Of a DNA stretch of 64,000 bases, positions 17,080 to 25,706 are shown piece after piece. Each line of letters begins with the position of its first letter. Position 1 is the stretch's first letter. Under the pieces are notes generated by a model. It made no database searches. It was not told the DNA's origin and was given only the letters and a program-made list of their open reading frames with translations. Source of the DNA: Candidatus Promineifilum breve (lineage in GTDB: Bacteria > Chloroflexota > Anaerolineae > Promineifilales > Promineifilaceae); NCBI RefSeq assembly GCF_900066015.1, contig NZ_LN890656.1, positions 372,001-436,000 on the forward strand. Direction: 5' to 3'. Made by a program: the position numbers and the translations under genes.

Positions 17080-20000
17080 ATGCCGCCAGCGCGCCCAATG
17101 GTTGAAAGAATCGCCGATTTCAGCGCCGAATGCCGCCGCCACGTCGCCGGGGAATTGCGCGACGACCTGACCACGCGCGTATTGTATAGCAGCGACGCCA
17201 GCCTGTACCAGTTAATGCCGTTGGCGGTGCTCATCCCGCGCACGATTGAGGACGTCATCGCCGCCGTGGCCCTGGCCGCCGCCCATGGCCTGCCGGTGTT
17301 GCCGCGCGCCGCCGGCACCAGCCTGGCCGGGCAGGCGGTCAACGAGGCACTGGTCATTGACTTCAGCCGCCATCTGGATGCCATCCTCGCCATCGACCCC
17401 GCGGCGCGGACGGCGCGGGTGCAGCCGGGGGTGGTGCTCGACGACCTGGACGCGGCACTGCGGCCCTACGGCCTGCAATTCGGCCCCGACCCGGCCAGCA
17501 GCAACCGCTCGACCATCGGCGGCGCGGTCGCCAACAACGCCACCGGCAGCCATTCGCTGCTCTATGGCATGACCGCCGATCACGTGCGCGGGATGCGGGT
17601 CGTCCTGAGCGATGGGTCGCCGGCCGAGCTATCGGCCGCCACGCGACAGGGCAGGGGCAGCAGCGAATTTCGTATAGCAAATTGGGTTGACCGACTGCTG
17701 GCCGACCCGGCCCACCGGCAGATGATTCGCGACGGCACGCCGCGCTACTGGCGGCGCTGCGGCGGCTACAATCTCGACCGGCTGCTGGGGGATGGGTCGC
17801 CCGACCTGGCCCAACTGGTCTGCGGCTCGGAGGGCACGCTGGCGGTGATGACCGAGATCACCGTCGGTCTCGTGCCGCGCCCGGCGCATAGCGGGTTGGC
17901 GCTGGTGGAGTTCGACACGTTGGCTAGTGCGCTGGCCGCCGTGCCCGCCATCCTGGACACGGGGCCGTCGGCCGTCGAGTTGCTGGACAACCTTAGCCTG
18001 GCGCTATGCCGTGACGTGCCGGAATATGCCCGTTTGCTGGCCTCGGTCATCACCGGGCAGCCCCATTGCCTGCTGGTCGTCGAATACCAGGGGGAGAGTG
18101 CGGCGGCGGTGGGGGCGGGTGTGGAGCGGCTGGCGGCGCGGCTGGAACGGGACGCGCCGGGGGCTACCGGGCTGACGCGGGCGCTGACCCCGGCGGCGCA
18201 GGCGGCGGTGTGGCGGGTGCGCAAGGTGAGCCTGGGCCTGCTGATGTCGATGCGCGGCGACGTGAAGCCGGTGCCGTTCATCGAGGACGCGGCCGTGCCC
18301 GTGGAGCATCTGGGCGAGTATGTGCGCCAAATTGAGGAATACTGCGCCGGGCTGGGCACGCCCATCACCTATTACGCCCATGCCGGGGCGGGCTGCCTGC
18401 ACATCCGGCCGCTCATCAACCGGCGGCGGGCGGCCGAGATCGCCAAGATGCCCGACATCGCCCGCTTCGCCGCCGGGCTGGTGCAGGGCTACGGCGGGGC
18501 GCTGTCGAGCGAGCACGGCGACGGACGCACGCGCAGTTGGCTCAACGAGAGCTTCCACGGCCCGGCGCTCTACGACCTGTTCCGGAAGGTGAAGCGCGCC
18601 TTCGACCCGGACAACCGGCTCAATCCGGGGATTATCGTGGACGCCGGGCCGATGACGGTAGGGCTGCGGCCGGTGGCCCATGACGATTCTGTGCCCCATT
18701 TGTCATTCAGGGATTATGAAGGGAATGACGAAGAGAAATTTCGCATAGTGAAATTTTCACCCTCCGACACCCTGCCTACTAACCCGGTTCTCCCCCCAAC
18801 TTCCAACCCTTCCAACCAACCCCACGATTCCAATCGTTCCACCATTCCGATTGACCAACCGGCAACCACTGCCAACAAATCCTTTAACCTGTCGTCCCAA
18901 CCCCGGCCCGCTGCCGTTCCCCTTCCGCCACCTTCCGACCATATGGCGGACAACGACCCCATCACCCCCTCCGGCTTCGCCCGCGCCATCGAGATGTGCA
19001 ACGGCGCGGGCATCTGCCGCCAGCGCAGCAGCGGCACGATGTGCCCCAGCTTCATGGTGACGCGCGACGAGGAGCACAGCACCCGCGGCCGGGCCAATGC
19101 TTTGCGGGCGGCGCTGGCGGGGGTGTTGCCGGTCGCCGCGCTGACCAGCCCGCGGATGTACGCGGTCATGGATCTGTGCATCGGCTGCAAGGCGTGCAAG
19201 GCGGAGTGCCCCTCGGCCGTCGATATGGCCCGGCTCAAGATCGAATTCCTGGCCCGCTATCAGGCGGTGCATGGCGTTTCGCGGCGGGCGCGCTTCTTCG
19301 GCCATGCCGCAACGCTGAACCGGCTGGGCAGCGGGGCGGCGGCCCCCCTCGCCAACGCGGTATTGCAGTCGGCCGCCGGGCGGCGGGTGATGAACCAATT
19401 GTTCGGCCTGGCTCCCCAGCGGCCGTTGCCGTCGCTGGCCCGGCAGACGTTCGCGGCCTGGTGGCGGGCGCGCCGTCCGCCGGTCATCGCCGACGCCAAG
19501 GGCGAGATCGCGCTGCTGATCGACCCATTCACCAATTACAACGAGCCGCGGGTGGGGATGGCCGCGGTGGCGTTTTTCGAGGCGGTGGGGGTGCGGGTGG
19601 TCGTCGCCCCGGCTGTTGATGACGGGCGGCCGTTGCTATCGAAAGGGCTGGTCAGCGAGGCGCGGCGGGCGGCCGAGCGGGCGATGCGGGCGCTGTGGCC
19701 GCTGGTGGAGCGCGGGCTGCCCATCGTGGGGCTGGAGCCGAGCAGCCTGCTGACGTTGCGCGATGAGTATCTCTATCTGCTGCCCGATGACCCGCGCGTG
19801 GCCGCCGTGGCCGGGCGGGCGCTGACGTTTGAGGAGTACGTGGCCGACCTGGCCGAGCGCCACGACTTGCGGCCGTATTTCGCCCCGGCCGAGCGCCGGG
19901 TGCTGCTCCACGGCCATTGCCACCAGAAGGCGCTGGTCGGCAGCGGCCCGGCGCGGCGGGCGCTGGCCTTGCCGCCGGGCTATACGGTGGAGGAGGTCGA

Positions 20001-20223
20001 TTCGGGCTGTTGCGGCATGGCCGGATCGTTCGGCTATGAGGCTGAGCATTACGCCATCTCGCTGCAAATGGCCGAGCGGCGTCTGTTGCCGGCAGTGCGG
20101 GCGGCCGGCGAGGCGACGATTATCGCCGCCGCCGGGGTCAGTTGCCGGCAGCAGATCGCGCAGGGGAGCGGGCGGGTGGCGCTGCACCCGGCGGAGGTGT
20201 TGGCGAAGGCGTTGGTTGATTAA
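17080..20223 (+). CDS. FAD-linked oxidase fused to Fe-S/CCG domain (GlcD-GlcF type)
   Basis: The 1047-residue protein fuses two functions. Residues about 30-210 are the FAD-binding PCMH domain (PRAAGTSLAGQAVN; GPDPASSNRSTIGGAVANNA) and about 210-500 the FAD-oxidase C domain with THxRP-like HIRPLIN and SSEHGDGRTRSW. After a low-complexity linker (about 560-625) come a 4Fe-4S dicluster region (CNGAGICR, CIGCKACKAECP) and two cysteine-rich CCG repeats (HGHCHQKAL, DSGCCGMAGSFGYE). This is the architecture of D-2-hydroxyacid (glycolate, lactate or hydroxyglutarate) dehydrogenases that pass electrons to the chain. The ATG at 17080 was chosen over an upstream in-frame TTG. The linker looks like translated intergenic repeat (NPSNQPHDSNRST). 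Confidence 0.9.
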   Translation: MPPARPMVERIADFSAECRRHVAGELRDDLTTRVLYSSDASLYQLMPLAVLIPRTIEDVIAAVALAAAHGLPVLPRAAGTSLAGQAVNEALVIDFSRHLDAILAIDPAARTARVQPGVVLDDLDAALRPYGLQFGPDPASSNRSTIGGAVANNATGSHSLLYGMTADHVRGMRVVLSDGSPAELSAATRQGRGSSEFRIANWVDRLLADPAHRQMIRDGTPRYWRRCGGYNLDRLLGDGSPDLAQLVCGSEGTLAVMTEITVGLVPRPAHSGLALVEFDTLASALAAVPAILDTGPSAVELLDNLSLALCRDVPEYARLLASVITGQPHCLLVVEYQGESAAAVGAGVERLAARLERDAPGATGLTRALTPAAQAAVWRVRKVSLGLLMSMRGDVKPVPFIEDAAVPVEHLGEYVRQIEEYCAGLGTPITYYAHAGAGCLHIRPLINRRRAAEIAKMPDIARFAAGLVQGYGGALSSEHGDGRTRSWLNESFHGPALYDLFRKVKRAFDPDNRLNPGIIVDAGPMTVGLRPVAHDDSVPHLSFRDYEGNDEEKFRIVKFSPSDTLPTNPVLPPTSNPSNQPHDSNRSTIPIDQPATTANKSFNLSSQPRPAAVPLPPPSDHMADNDPITPSGFARAIEMCNGAGICRQRSSGTMCPSFMVTRDEEHSTRGRANALRAALAGVLPVAALTSPRMYAVMDLCIGCKACKAECPSAVDMARLKIEFLARYQAVHGVSRRARFFGHAATLNRLGSGAAAPLANAVLQSAAGRRVMNQLFGLAPQRPLPSLARQTFAAWWRARRPPVIADAKGEIALLIDPFTNYNEPRVGMAAVAFFEAVGVRVVVAPAVDDGRPLLSKGLVSEARRAAERAMRALWPLVERGLPIVGLEPSSLLTLRDEYLYLLPDDPRVAAVAGRALTFEEYVADLAERHDLRPYFAPAERRVLLHGHCHQKALVGSGPARRALALPPGYTVEEVDSGCCGMAGSFGYEAEHYAISLQMAERRLLPAVRAAGEATIIAAAGVSCRQQIAQGSGRVALHPAEVLAKALVD

Positions 20224-20255
20224 TTATAAACAATTAAATGAACATATCCCCACGA

Positions 20256-20525
20256 TGGATGAATCCATCGGCTGGTACACAAAACCGCGTTAAAACGCGT
20301 TGCCGGAGCCTCTGCAACCGGCTTCAGCCGGGTTTTTTGTAGCAGCAGCAGGATTGAACCCGCCGGGGCGTTGGTCGCGCAAAGGCCGTTGGGTGTAAGA
20401 AAGCCGGGTTCAAACCCAGCGCTGATAAACGAAACCCGGCTAAAGCCGGTTAGGGAGGTCGATTGCTTCTTCAACCGGCTTCAGCCGGGTTTTGTGTAGC
20501 AGGCGCGGGTTTGAACCCGCGTCGA
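20256..20525. repeat. CCGGCTTCAGCCGG palindrome cluster
   Basis: A chain of small hairpins: GATGGATgaATCCATC, CGCGTTAAAACGCG, CCGGCTTCAGCCGG followed by T6 (20316-20339, a plausible terminator for the oxidase gene), GGGTTCAAACCC, then an inverted copy and a further forward copy ending near 20520. The same chain with the same order flanks the IS element at 46482-46530 and 47711-47800. Confidence 0.85.
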
Positions 20526-20676
20526 GAATATGCTAAGGATTGCGAATCGAGCCGTTGTCCAAAAAAAATAAAATATTCGGTTAGGTCGACAGGATTCCAA
20601 ACCATGATCTCATTATACAATATTCTCCCAATAATTATTCGGATATGATCAACTCATACTAACTCACTAGTATTCC
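20526..20676. other. AT-rich spacer without recognised gene
   Basis: About 150 bases of AT-rich DNA (runs such as CCAAAAAAAATAAAATATTC and ATTATACAATATTC) contrast with the GC-rich surroundings. No reading frame, tRNA or clear promoter-terminator pair was found. Confidence 0.4.
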
Positions 20677-20762
20677 GAGGTTCGTAGTCAGCAACTTTAG
20701 TTGCGTTCTTCATAGCCGTTCCATGTCGTCCGACGGCGCTGAAGCGCCTGACTACGAAGAAA
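20677..20762. repeat. GGTTCGTAGTCAG nested palindrome
   Basis: Outer arms TTCGTAGTCAG and CTGACTACGAA enclose two small hairpins, GCAACTttAGTTGC and GGCGCTgaAGCGCC. A half copy with the same left arm and first hairpin is at 31835-31882. Confidence 0.8.
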
Positions 20763-20811
20763 AAGTGATTTTCAACGTAACAGCAGTGTACTAACAACGA
20801 GAAAACAACCA

Positions 20812-21225
20812 ATGCCCAATTATCGCAATTGCTTACGATTATTCTTTTTGGCGACATTGCTCATCCTGCCGGCTGCCTGTGGCGGCGACGCACAACCGGA
20901 GAACGTCTACATCGCCGACGCGGCCGACGACGGCCAGACGGTGACCATGGCCGTGGGCGACGCCTTGCAGGTGATGCTGGCCGAGAACCCGACGACCGGC
21001 TACGTCTGGGCTATCGTCACCAACGACGACGCCGTCCTGCGCCTGAGCGACGAACCGGCCTACGAGGCCGAGAGCGACGCCCTCGGCGCGGGCGGCACGC
21101 GCACCTTCCTGTTCAACGCGGTCGGCGCGGGCACGAGTGTGCTGCGGCTGGTGAACGCCCGGCAACAGGCGACGGCCGTGGAGCCGGCGGCCACGTTTGA
21201 GATAACGGTGCAAGTCAGTGACTAG
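20812..21225 (+). CDS. Lipoprotein with chagasin/I42-type protease inhibitor domain
   Basis: The 137-residue protein has a signal peptide ending in a lipobox (LILPAAC, Cys at residue 23), so it is probably lipid-anchored outside the cytoplasm. The mature part carries NPTTGYVWA, matching the NPTTGxxW loop of the inhibitor family I42 (chagasin, inhibits papain-like cysteine peptidases), then GGTRTFLFNAVGAGTSVLRL, the conserved G...F.....G...l.l strand pair. The third loop (normally RPW) is replaced by VNARQQ, so inhibitory strength is uncertain. It faces the HEAT-repeat gene in convergent orientation, with a GTGGTCAGT repeat between. Confidence 0.78.
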   Translation: MPNYRNCLRLFFLATLLILPAACGGDAQPENVYIADAADDGQTVTMAVGDALQVMLAENPTTGYVWAIVTNDDAVLRLSDEPAYEAESDALGAGGTRTFLFNAVGAGTSVLRLVNARQQATAVEPAATFEITVQVSD

Positions 21226-21228
21226 GGG

Positions 21229-21270
21229 ACAGTGGGTAGTGGTCAGTGGTCTGTGGTCAGTGGTCAGCTA
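21229..21270. repeat. GTGGTCAGTGG repeat, half copy
   Basis: Direct AGTGGGTAGTGGTCAGTGG words lie between convergent genes and run into the last codons of the HEAT-repeat gene. It belongs to the same family as 35097-35167 and 62653-62714. Confidence 0.7.
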
Positions 21271-22204
21271 GATCGGCGCGGCGGCGCTTGATCTTTTCGA
21301 TACGGCGGCGGCGGCGTTCATCGTCGTGGAAGCGCTCCAGGACGGCCGCGGCGAGGTTGGCGTCCGGCGGCGGGCCGTTTTCCAGCAGGCCCAGCAGGAA
21401 GGCGAAGGCCGCGTCATCGCCCAGCGCGGCGATAGCGACCAGCGCCGCGCGGCGGCGGATGACCTCAACCGCCTGCTCCCAGGCCGGCACCAATTCGCTC
21501 AGCACCTCCGGCCGGCGCGAATCGCCCAGGGCAGCCAGAGCCACCTCGGCCTCGACGCCATCCTCGCCCCTGGCCCGCCGGCCGACGAAGGGCAAGGCCG
21601 CCTCCGGCACGAGGGCCAGCAGCGCGGCGAAGCATTCATAGCGCACGGCCGGTTCGTCGTCCCCCTGGTGGGCCTTAAACCACAGCAGCGGCGCGCCGCC
21701 CGGCCGCGCGGCATAGGCGATGGCCCGTGTCGCGCCGAGGCGGGCGTCGGTCTGGCTGTCGGCCAGCAGGGCGGCCAGCACCAGCAGCACGTCGGGCGGG
21801 TCGCAGCGGGCCAGCCCCAACGCGCACACCGCCCGCAGCCGCGCCGCCGTGTCCTCGGGGCCGCCCCAGGCCGGTTCCAGTTGCACGTGGCCGATGCCGC
21901 GACGAAACAGGGCCGTCTCGCGCGAATCCAGTTTGTTCAGGGCCTCGGCGATGGCGATCTTGGCGGCGCAGGTCGGGTCGCGGCGGACGGCGTCGTCCTG
22001 CACAAAGCGGTCGAAGGCGGCGATCAATGCCGGCTCAAAGGCCGCCAGTTCCCATTCGCCCACGATCTCGGCCGCGCGGGCCACCAGTAGATAGGAGCGC
22101 GCGGCCAGGGCGCGGCGCAGTGTATCGGCCGCGCCCGGCGCGTGGGGGTCGGCGCGGACGGCAACGAGCCGCGCCAGGTCTTGCTCCAGCGTGTCGCGTG
22201 GCAT
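21257..22204 (-). CDS. HEAT-repeat-like protein
   Basis: The 315-residue protein is alanine/leucine-rich and almost wholly helical. Repeating helix pairs such as ARLRAVCALGLARCDPPDVL, DARLGATRAIAYAA and AVRYECFAALLALVPEAALP resemble HEAT/PBS-lyase repeats, which serve as protein-binding scaffolds. The C-terminal tail is strongly basic (RRRRRIEKIKRRR). It starts 3 bases after the stop of the sugar-binding-protein gene and is probably in the same transcript, so it might act with the transporter, but no specific role can be assigned. No signal peptide is seen. Confidence 0.65.
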   Translation of the reverse strand: MPRDTLEQDLARLVAVRADPHAPGAADTLRRALAARSYLLVARAAEIVGEWELAAFEPALIAAFDRFVQDDAVRRDPTCAAKIAIAEALNKLDSRETALFRRGIGHVQLEPAWGGPEDTAARLRAVCALGLARCDPPDVLLVLAALLADSQTDARLGATRAIAYAARPGGAPLLWFKAHQGDDEPAVRYECFAALLALVPEAALPFVGRRARGEDGVEAEVALAALGDSRRPEVLSELVPAWEQAVEVIRRRAALVAIAALGDDAAFAFLLGLLENGPPPDANLAAAVLERFHDDERRRRRIEKIKRRRADLADH

Positions 22205-22207
22205 GGG

Positions 22208-23473
22208 CTAGGGGCGCAGGGCCAGCGTGAAGTACTCCTCGGTGCGGTCGCGGGCCAGAATGGCCGCTTCCTCGGCGCTGATGTCGCCGAAGAAGGCGCG
22301 CTCGATCTCCTCGGTGGCCGTGTTCTCGATCTCGGCCCAGGTGCTGAGCAGGGGCACCATTTGCAGGTCGGGGATGGTGTCGAGGAAGACGCGACTGCGG
22401 GCCGGGCGCACGGCGGGGTCGAGGAAGGCCTCGGATTCGGCCACGGCGATGAGCGAGGGCACGGTGCGGCCGCTGCGGGCGACGATGGTCTGCCCGGCGG
22501 GCGAATTGGCGAATTCGATGAACTCCCAGGCGGCGTCCTTGTTGGCGGCGGCGGCCGAGAGGCAGTAGGCGTCGCTATGGAGCACGCCGGCGGCCTGTGT
22601 GCCGCGCGGCAGGGGGGCCACGTCCCAATCGAAGGCGGCCGATTCGCGATAGGTGGGCGTGCCGCGCCGGCTGTTCAGGTACATGGCCGTCGTGCCGTTG
22701 ATAAAGCGCGTCTCGCTGTCCATCGACGCTTCGGCTTCGCGGTTAGGCACGACGCCGTGCTCCGTTTGCAGGGCGACGAACCACTCGAAGGCCACCAGCG
22801 ACGGCTCGCGGGTCAGGCCCAACTGGCTGGGGTTGGCCGGGTCATCGACAATGCGGCCGCCGTTCTGCCAGACGAAGGGGGAGATGCGATAGAGCGAGGC
22901 CTCGACGCCCGCGCCGTATTGATCGGTCACGCCGTCGCCGTCCAGGTCAAGGGTCAACGTCTGGGCCGCGGCCAGGAAGTCGTCCCAGGTCCAGTCGTCG
23001 GCCGGTTCGGGCACGCCGGCGGCGGTGAACAGGTCGCGGTTGTAGTAGACGACCAGGCTGGAGATATTCTGGGGGATGCAGGCCAGTTCGCCGCCCCAGG
23101 TGAAGGAGTCCAACGTGATGGGGTAGAAATCGTCGCGGGCGATGACGTCGCTGTCGTCAAGGTAGGCACCGAGCGGCTCCAGTTGGTCGGCGGCGGCGAA
23201 GGCTCCGAAGCGGCGGTAGCTGAGCAGCGAGACATCGGGCGGCGTCCCGGCGGCGAAGTCGGTCGCCAGGCGGGTGCGGTAGTCGCCCTGGGACGGGATG
23301 TGGGTCAGGGTCACATCCACGCCGGTCTGCGATTCCTCGAAGGCGGCGACGAGGGCTTCATAGGCGGCGAACTCGGCCGCGTCGCCGAAGACCATGAAGG
23401 AGACGGGGGCCGGGTCTGATTGACAGGCGGCGAGGCAAAGCAGGCAGACAAATAGGACAGCTAATTTTCGCAT
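22208..23473 (-). CDS. Carbohydrate ABC transporter substrate-binding lipoprotein
   Basis: The 421-residue protein has a short signal peptide with lipobox CLAAC (Cys at residue 17), then a family 1 solute-binding fold (SBP_bac_1): [57 protein letters not shown] and a late [20 protein letters not shown]. Family members bind oligosaccharides or polyols outside the membrane. Two permease genes lie upstream on the same strand (23757-25522); no ATPase gene is present, so a shared MsmX/MalK-like ATPase encoded elsewhere is expected. An AGGAG lies about 13 bases before the ATG. Confidence 0.87.
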   Translation of the reverse strand: MRKLAVLFVCLLCLAACQSDPAPVSFMVFGDAAEFAAYEALVAAFEESQTGVDVTLTHIPSQGDYRTRLATDFAAGTPPDVSLLSYRRFGAFAAADQLEPLGAYLDDSDVIARDDFYPITLDSFTWGGELACIPQNISSLVVYYNRDLFTAAGVPEPADDWTWDDFLAAAQTLTLDLDGDGVTDQYGAGVEASLYRISPFVWQNGGRIVDDPANPSQLGLTREPSLVAFEWFVALQTEHGVVPNREAEASMDSETRFINGTTAMYLNSRRGTPTYRESAAFDWDVAPLPRGTQAAGVLHSDAYCLSAAAANKDAAWEFIEFANSPAGQTIVARSGRTVPSLIAVAESEAFLDPAVRPARSRVFLDTIPDLQMVPLLSTWAEIENTATEEIERAFFGDISAEEAAILARDRTEEYFTLALRP

Positions 23474-23574
23474 AGTTGGGTTTTCTCCTGTGGTAACTTA
23501 TCGCGAAGCAGGCTGATGCTGAATAAATTACTCTGGAATTCTGAAAAGCGCAATTTGTTGGGAGCCGCGCCGGC

Positions 23575-23756
23575 TTCCATGTAGGTGGAACTTCCAGTTC
23601 CACCCGCTGGGAGGAGTGGAGCTGGAAGCTCCACCTACGAGTCTATTTCCGAATTAATTGGGCAAAAAGCATCAACCCGCCGGGCCGCCGGTCGCGCAGC
23701 ACCCGCCGGGGCTGAGGGTTTGACAGGATGTACAGGATTGACAGGATCAAGTGGAT
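23575..23756. repeat. Two repeat words: TGGAACTTCCAGTTCC palindrome and TTGACAGGAT tandem
   Basis: At 23580-23640, GTAGGTGGAACTTCCAGTTC is mirrored by GAGCTGGAAGCTCCACCTAC. Near 23719-23755 the word (T)TGACAGGATNTACAGGAT is repeated. No gene is seen in 23474-23756, which separates the permease and binding-protein genes. Confidence 0.7.
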
Positions 23757-24566
23757 TTAGGGGGCGTCGTCGCTTGGCTTGGGTTGAAGAAGCGGGTTGG
23801 TATGGGGGGGCTGAAGAGGCGGGTTGCCAACCCGCCCTACATGCTGACGCTCCACGAGGGCTACGGCCAGGGCGGCGACCACTACCAGCGCCAACGGGGC
23901 CAGCGTGGCCCAGACCGCCCCGGCCATGAGCAGGGGGTAGTCGGAGCGGCCCAGCTGCTCCAACAGTTGCAGGCCGACGGGCAGGGTGTAGCGGCGGGCG
24001 TCGTCGAGATAGAGCAGCGGCGAGAGGAAATCGCCCCAGTAGAGGATGAAGGTCAGCACGGCCACGGCCACGGCCGTGGGGCGGGCGATGGGCAGGGCGA
24101 CGCGCCCCCAGGTCGCCAGGACGCCCGCGCCGTCGAGCCGGGCCGCGTCATAGACGGCCGAGGGGATGCGGCGAAAGGCGCGGTAGAACATGAGCACGAA
24201 GAAGGGGCTGCTGCCCATCAGAGCCGGGGCGATGAGCGCCGCCAGCGTGCCGCCGATGCCCAGGCGGTGGTAGACGAGAAAGCGCGACGACCACAGGGCC
24301 ACACCGGGAACCATGAGGGCCATGAACGACAACAGCACCCAGCGCCGCTGGGTCGGGCGGGGCAGCCGGGCCATGGCGAAGCCGGCCCAGGAGGCGGTCA
24401 GGAGGGTCAGGGGCACGGCGGCCACGACCACCAGCAGCGAATTGAGCGTGAAGCGGCCGATGGGCAGGACGGCGAAGAGGCGCTGGAAGTTGTCGAGCGA
24501 CGGCCGCGCCGGCCACAAGGCCGAGGCCAACGGCTGGCCGGGCGGGCGGAAGGCGGCCAGGAACAT
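23757..24566 (-). CDS. Carbohydrate ABC transporter permease, MalG type (true start unclear)
   Basis: The 269-residue frame from the first ATG has the MalG-type membrane segments and the EAA loop AVYDAARLDGAGVLATWGRVALP that contacts the ATPase. The first transmembrane helix of this family lies upstream of the ATG at 24566: codons back to about 24651 encode a typical basic-then-hydrophobic start (TRASLFLLRLTIAALFILP), but no ATG, GTG or TTG exists there before an in-frame stop. A CTG or ATC overlapping the stop of the preceding permease gene, with translational coupling, could be the real start. The last 25 residues (VGRVGNPPLQPPHTNP) are translated GGTTGGCAACCCGCC repeat. Confidence 0.82.
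   Translation of the reverse strand: MFLAAFRPPGQPLASALWPARPSLDNFQRLFAVLPIGRFTLNSLLVVVAAVPLTLLTASWAGFAMARLPRPTQRRWVLLSFMALMVPGVALWSSRFLVYHRLGIGGTLAALIAPALMGSSPFFVLMFYRAFRRIPSAVYDAARLDGAGVLATWGRVALPIARPTAVAVAVLTFILYWGDFLSPLLYLDDARRYTLPVGLQLLEQLGRSDYPLLMAGAVWATLAPLALVVVAALAVALVERQHVGRVGNPPLQPPHTNPLLQPKPSDDAP
23811..23842. repeat. GCGGGTTGGCAACCCGCCCTAC word
   Basis: It overlaps the end of the MalG-like gene and supplies part of its C-terminal codons. Related words are clustered at 59787-59892. Confidence 0.7.
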
Positions 24567-24640
24567 GAACAGGACCGGCAGAATGAATAGCGCGGCGATG
24601 GTTAGGCGGAGGAGGAAGAGTGAGGCGCGGGTGGGCGTGA

Positions 24641-25522
24641 TCAGAGCAAGAACTCCTCTTCACTCAGGCCAACCTGCCACTGCCGGGCGACAACGTAGAC
24701 GAAGGCCAGGATGAGGCCGGTCAGCACGTAGAGCACCCACAGCGCGGCCGAGGCCACGCCGAAGTCGAGCCGGTCGAAGGCGGCCTCGTAGATGAATTGG
24801 GGCAGGGTGTAGGTGGCGTAATAAGGGCCGCCGCCGGTCAGCAGCCAGGTCAGACTGAAGGTGTCTTGCAGCAGCAGCACGGCGTCGCGGGCCAGCAGCA
24901 GCAGCAAGACCGGGGCCAGCAGCGGCAGCAGGACGTGGCGCAGCGTGGCCCACGTCCCGGCCCCATCGACGGCCGCGGCGTCTTCCAACTCCTGGGGCAC
25001 GTCGTAGAGGGCGGCCAGGCAGACCAGGAAGCCCTCGCCCACCAGCCACAGCAGGGCCAAGGCGATGCCCGGCCGCGCCCATTGCCCATCGGCCAGCCAG
25101 CCCGGCGTGTCCAGGGCCACGGCGGCCAGCAGCCGGTTGAGCGGGCCATACAGCGGGTTGAGGATCCACAGCCAGGCCAGGGCGAAGGCCGAGGCGGGCA
25201 CGGCCGACGGCAGAAAGACGGCCGCCCGCAACAGATGGCGCAGACGGCCGCCGCGGGCCAATCGCGCCGCCAGAAACGCCCCGGTCACGCGCAACGGCGC
25301 GGGCAGGACGACCAGGGCCAGCGAGTTGGCGATGCTGAGGCCGAACAGTTCGTCGGTGCGGGCCAACTGGAAGTTGAGTAGCCCGGCGAAGCGCGGCGGG
25401 CTGAGGGCGTCGTAGCGGAAGAAGGCCAGGCCGAAGGACAGCAGGGCGGGCAGGATGAACAAGAGGACGAGGCCGACGGCGTAGGGGAGTAATAAGAGCC
25501 GTAGCCGGCGGTCGTGGTTCAT
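24641..25522 (-). CDS. Carbohydrate ABC transporter permease, MalF/UgpA type
   Basis: The 293-residue protein has about six transmembrane helices and the EAA motif LEDAAAVDGAGTWATLRHVL near residue 200. Homologues form the membrane channel with the MalG-type partner encoded next. The ATG at 25522 (MNHDRRLRLLLLPY) gives the usual short basic N-terminus; codons further upstream belong to the AAACTCGGTTTC repeat. The gene is first of the transporter operon: permease, permease, binding protein, then the HEAT protein. Its stop overlaps the presumed start region of the next gene. No ribosome site is obvious. Confidence 0.87.
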   Translation of the reverse strand: MNHDRRLRLLLLPYAVGLVLLFILPALLSFGLAFFRYDALSPPRFAGLLNFQLARTDELFGLSIANSLALVVLPAPLRVTGAFLAARLARGGRLRHLLRAAVFLPSAVPASAFALAWLWILNPLYGPLNRLLAAVALDTPGWLADGQWARPGIALALLWLVGEGFLVCLAALYDVPQELEDAAAVDGAGTWATLRHVLLPLLAPVLLLLLARDAVLLLQDTFSLTWLLTGGGPYYATYTLPQFIYEAAFDRLDFGVASAALWVLYVLTGLILAFVYVVARQWQVGLSEEEFLL

Positions 25523-25550
25523 CGTATAGGAGATTAGAAATAGGAGATTA

Positions 25551-25583
25551 GAAACCGAGGTTTTTCTTGAAAACTCGGTTTCT
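25551..25583. repeat. GAAACCGAG...CTCGGTTTC palindrome
   Basis: Left arm GAAACCGAGGTTTTTC, right arm GAAAACTCGGTTTC. The same family is doubled at 39826-39906. Confidence 0.8.
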
Positions 25584-25600
25584 AGGGGCAAATGAATTAA

Positions 25601-25694
25601 CCACGGATTTCACGGATGAGACGGATTAGCACGGATTGAATGAGACTAAGCTTCCTTCCGTGTTAATCCGTGAAATCCGTGTCAATCCGTGGCT
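25601..25694. repeat. CCACGGATTTCACGGAT inverted repeat
   Basis: The left arm CCACGGATTTCACGGAT mirrors the right arm AATCCGTGAAATCCGTG. Same family as 16037-16215. Confidence 0.8.
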
Positions 25695-25706
25695 AAATCA
25701 TTCTCT

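Noticed and set aside
20256-20525. tRNA gene
   Set aside because: GGTTCAAACCC and GGGTTTGAACCC look like T-arms, but no acceptor stem or anticodon arm surrounds them; they are repeat hairpins.
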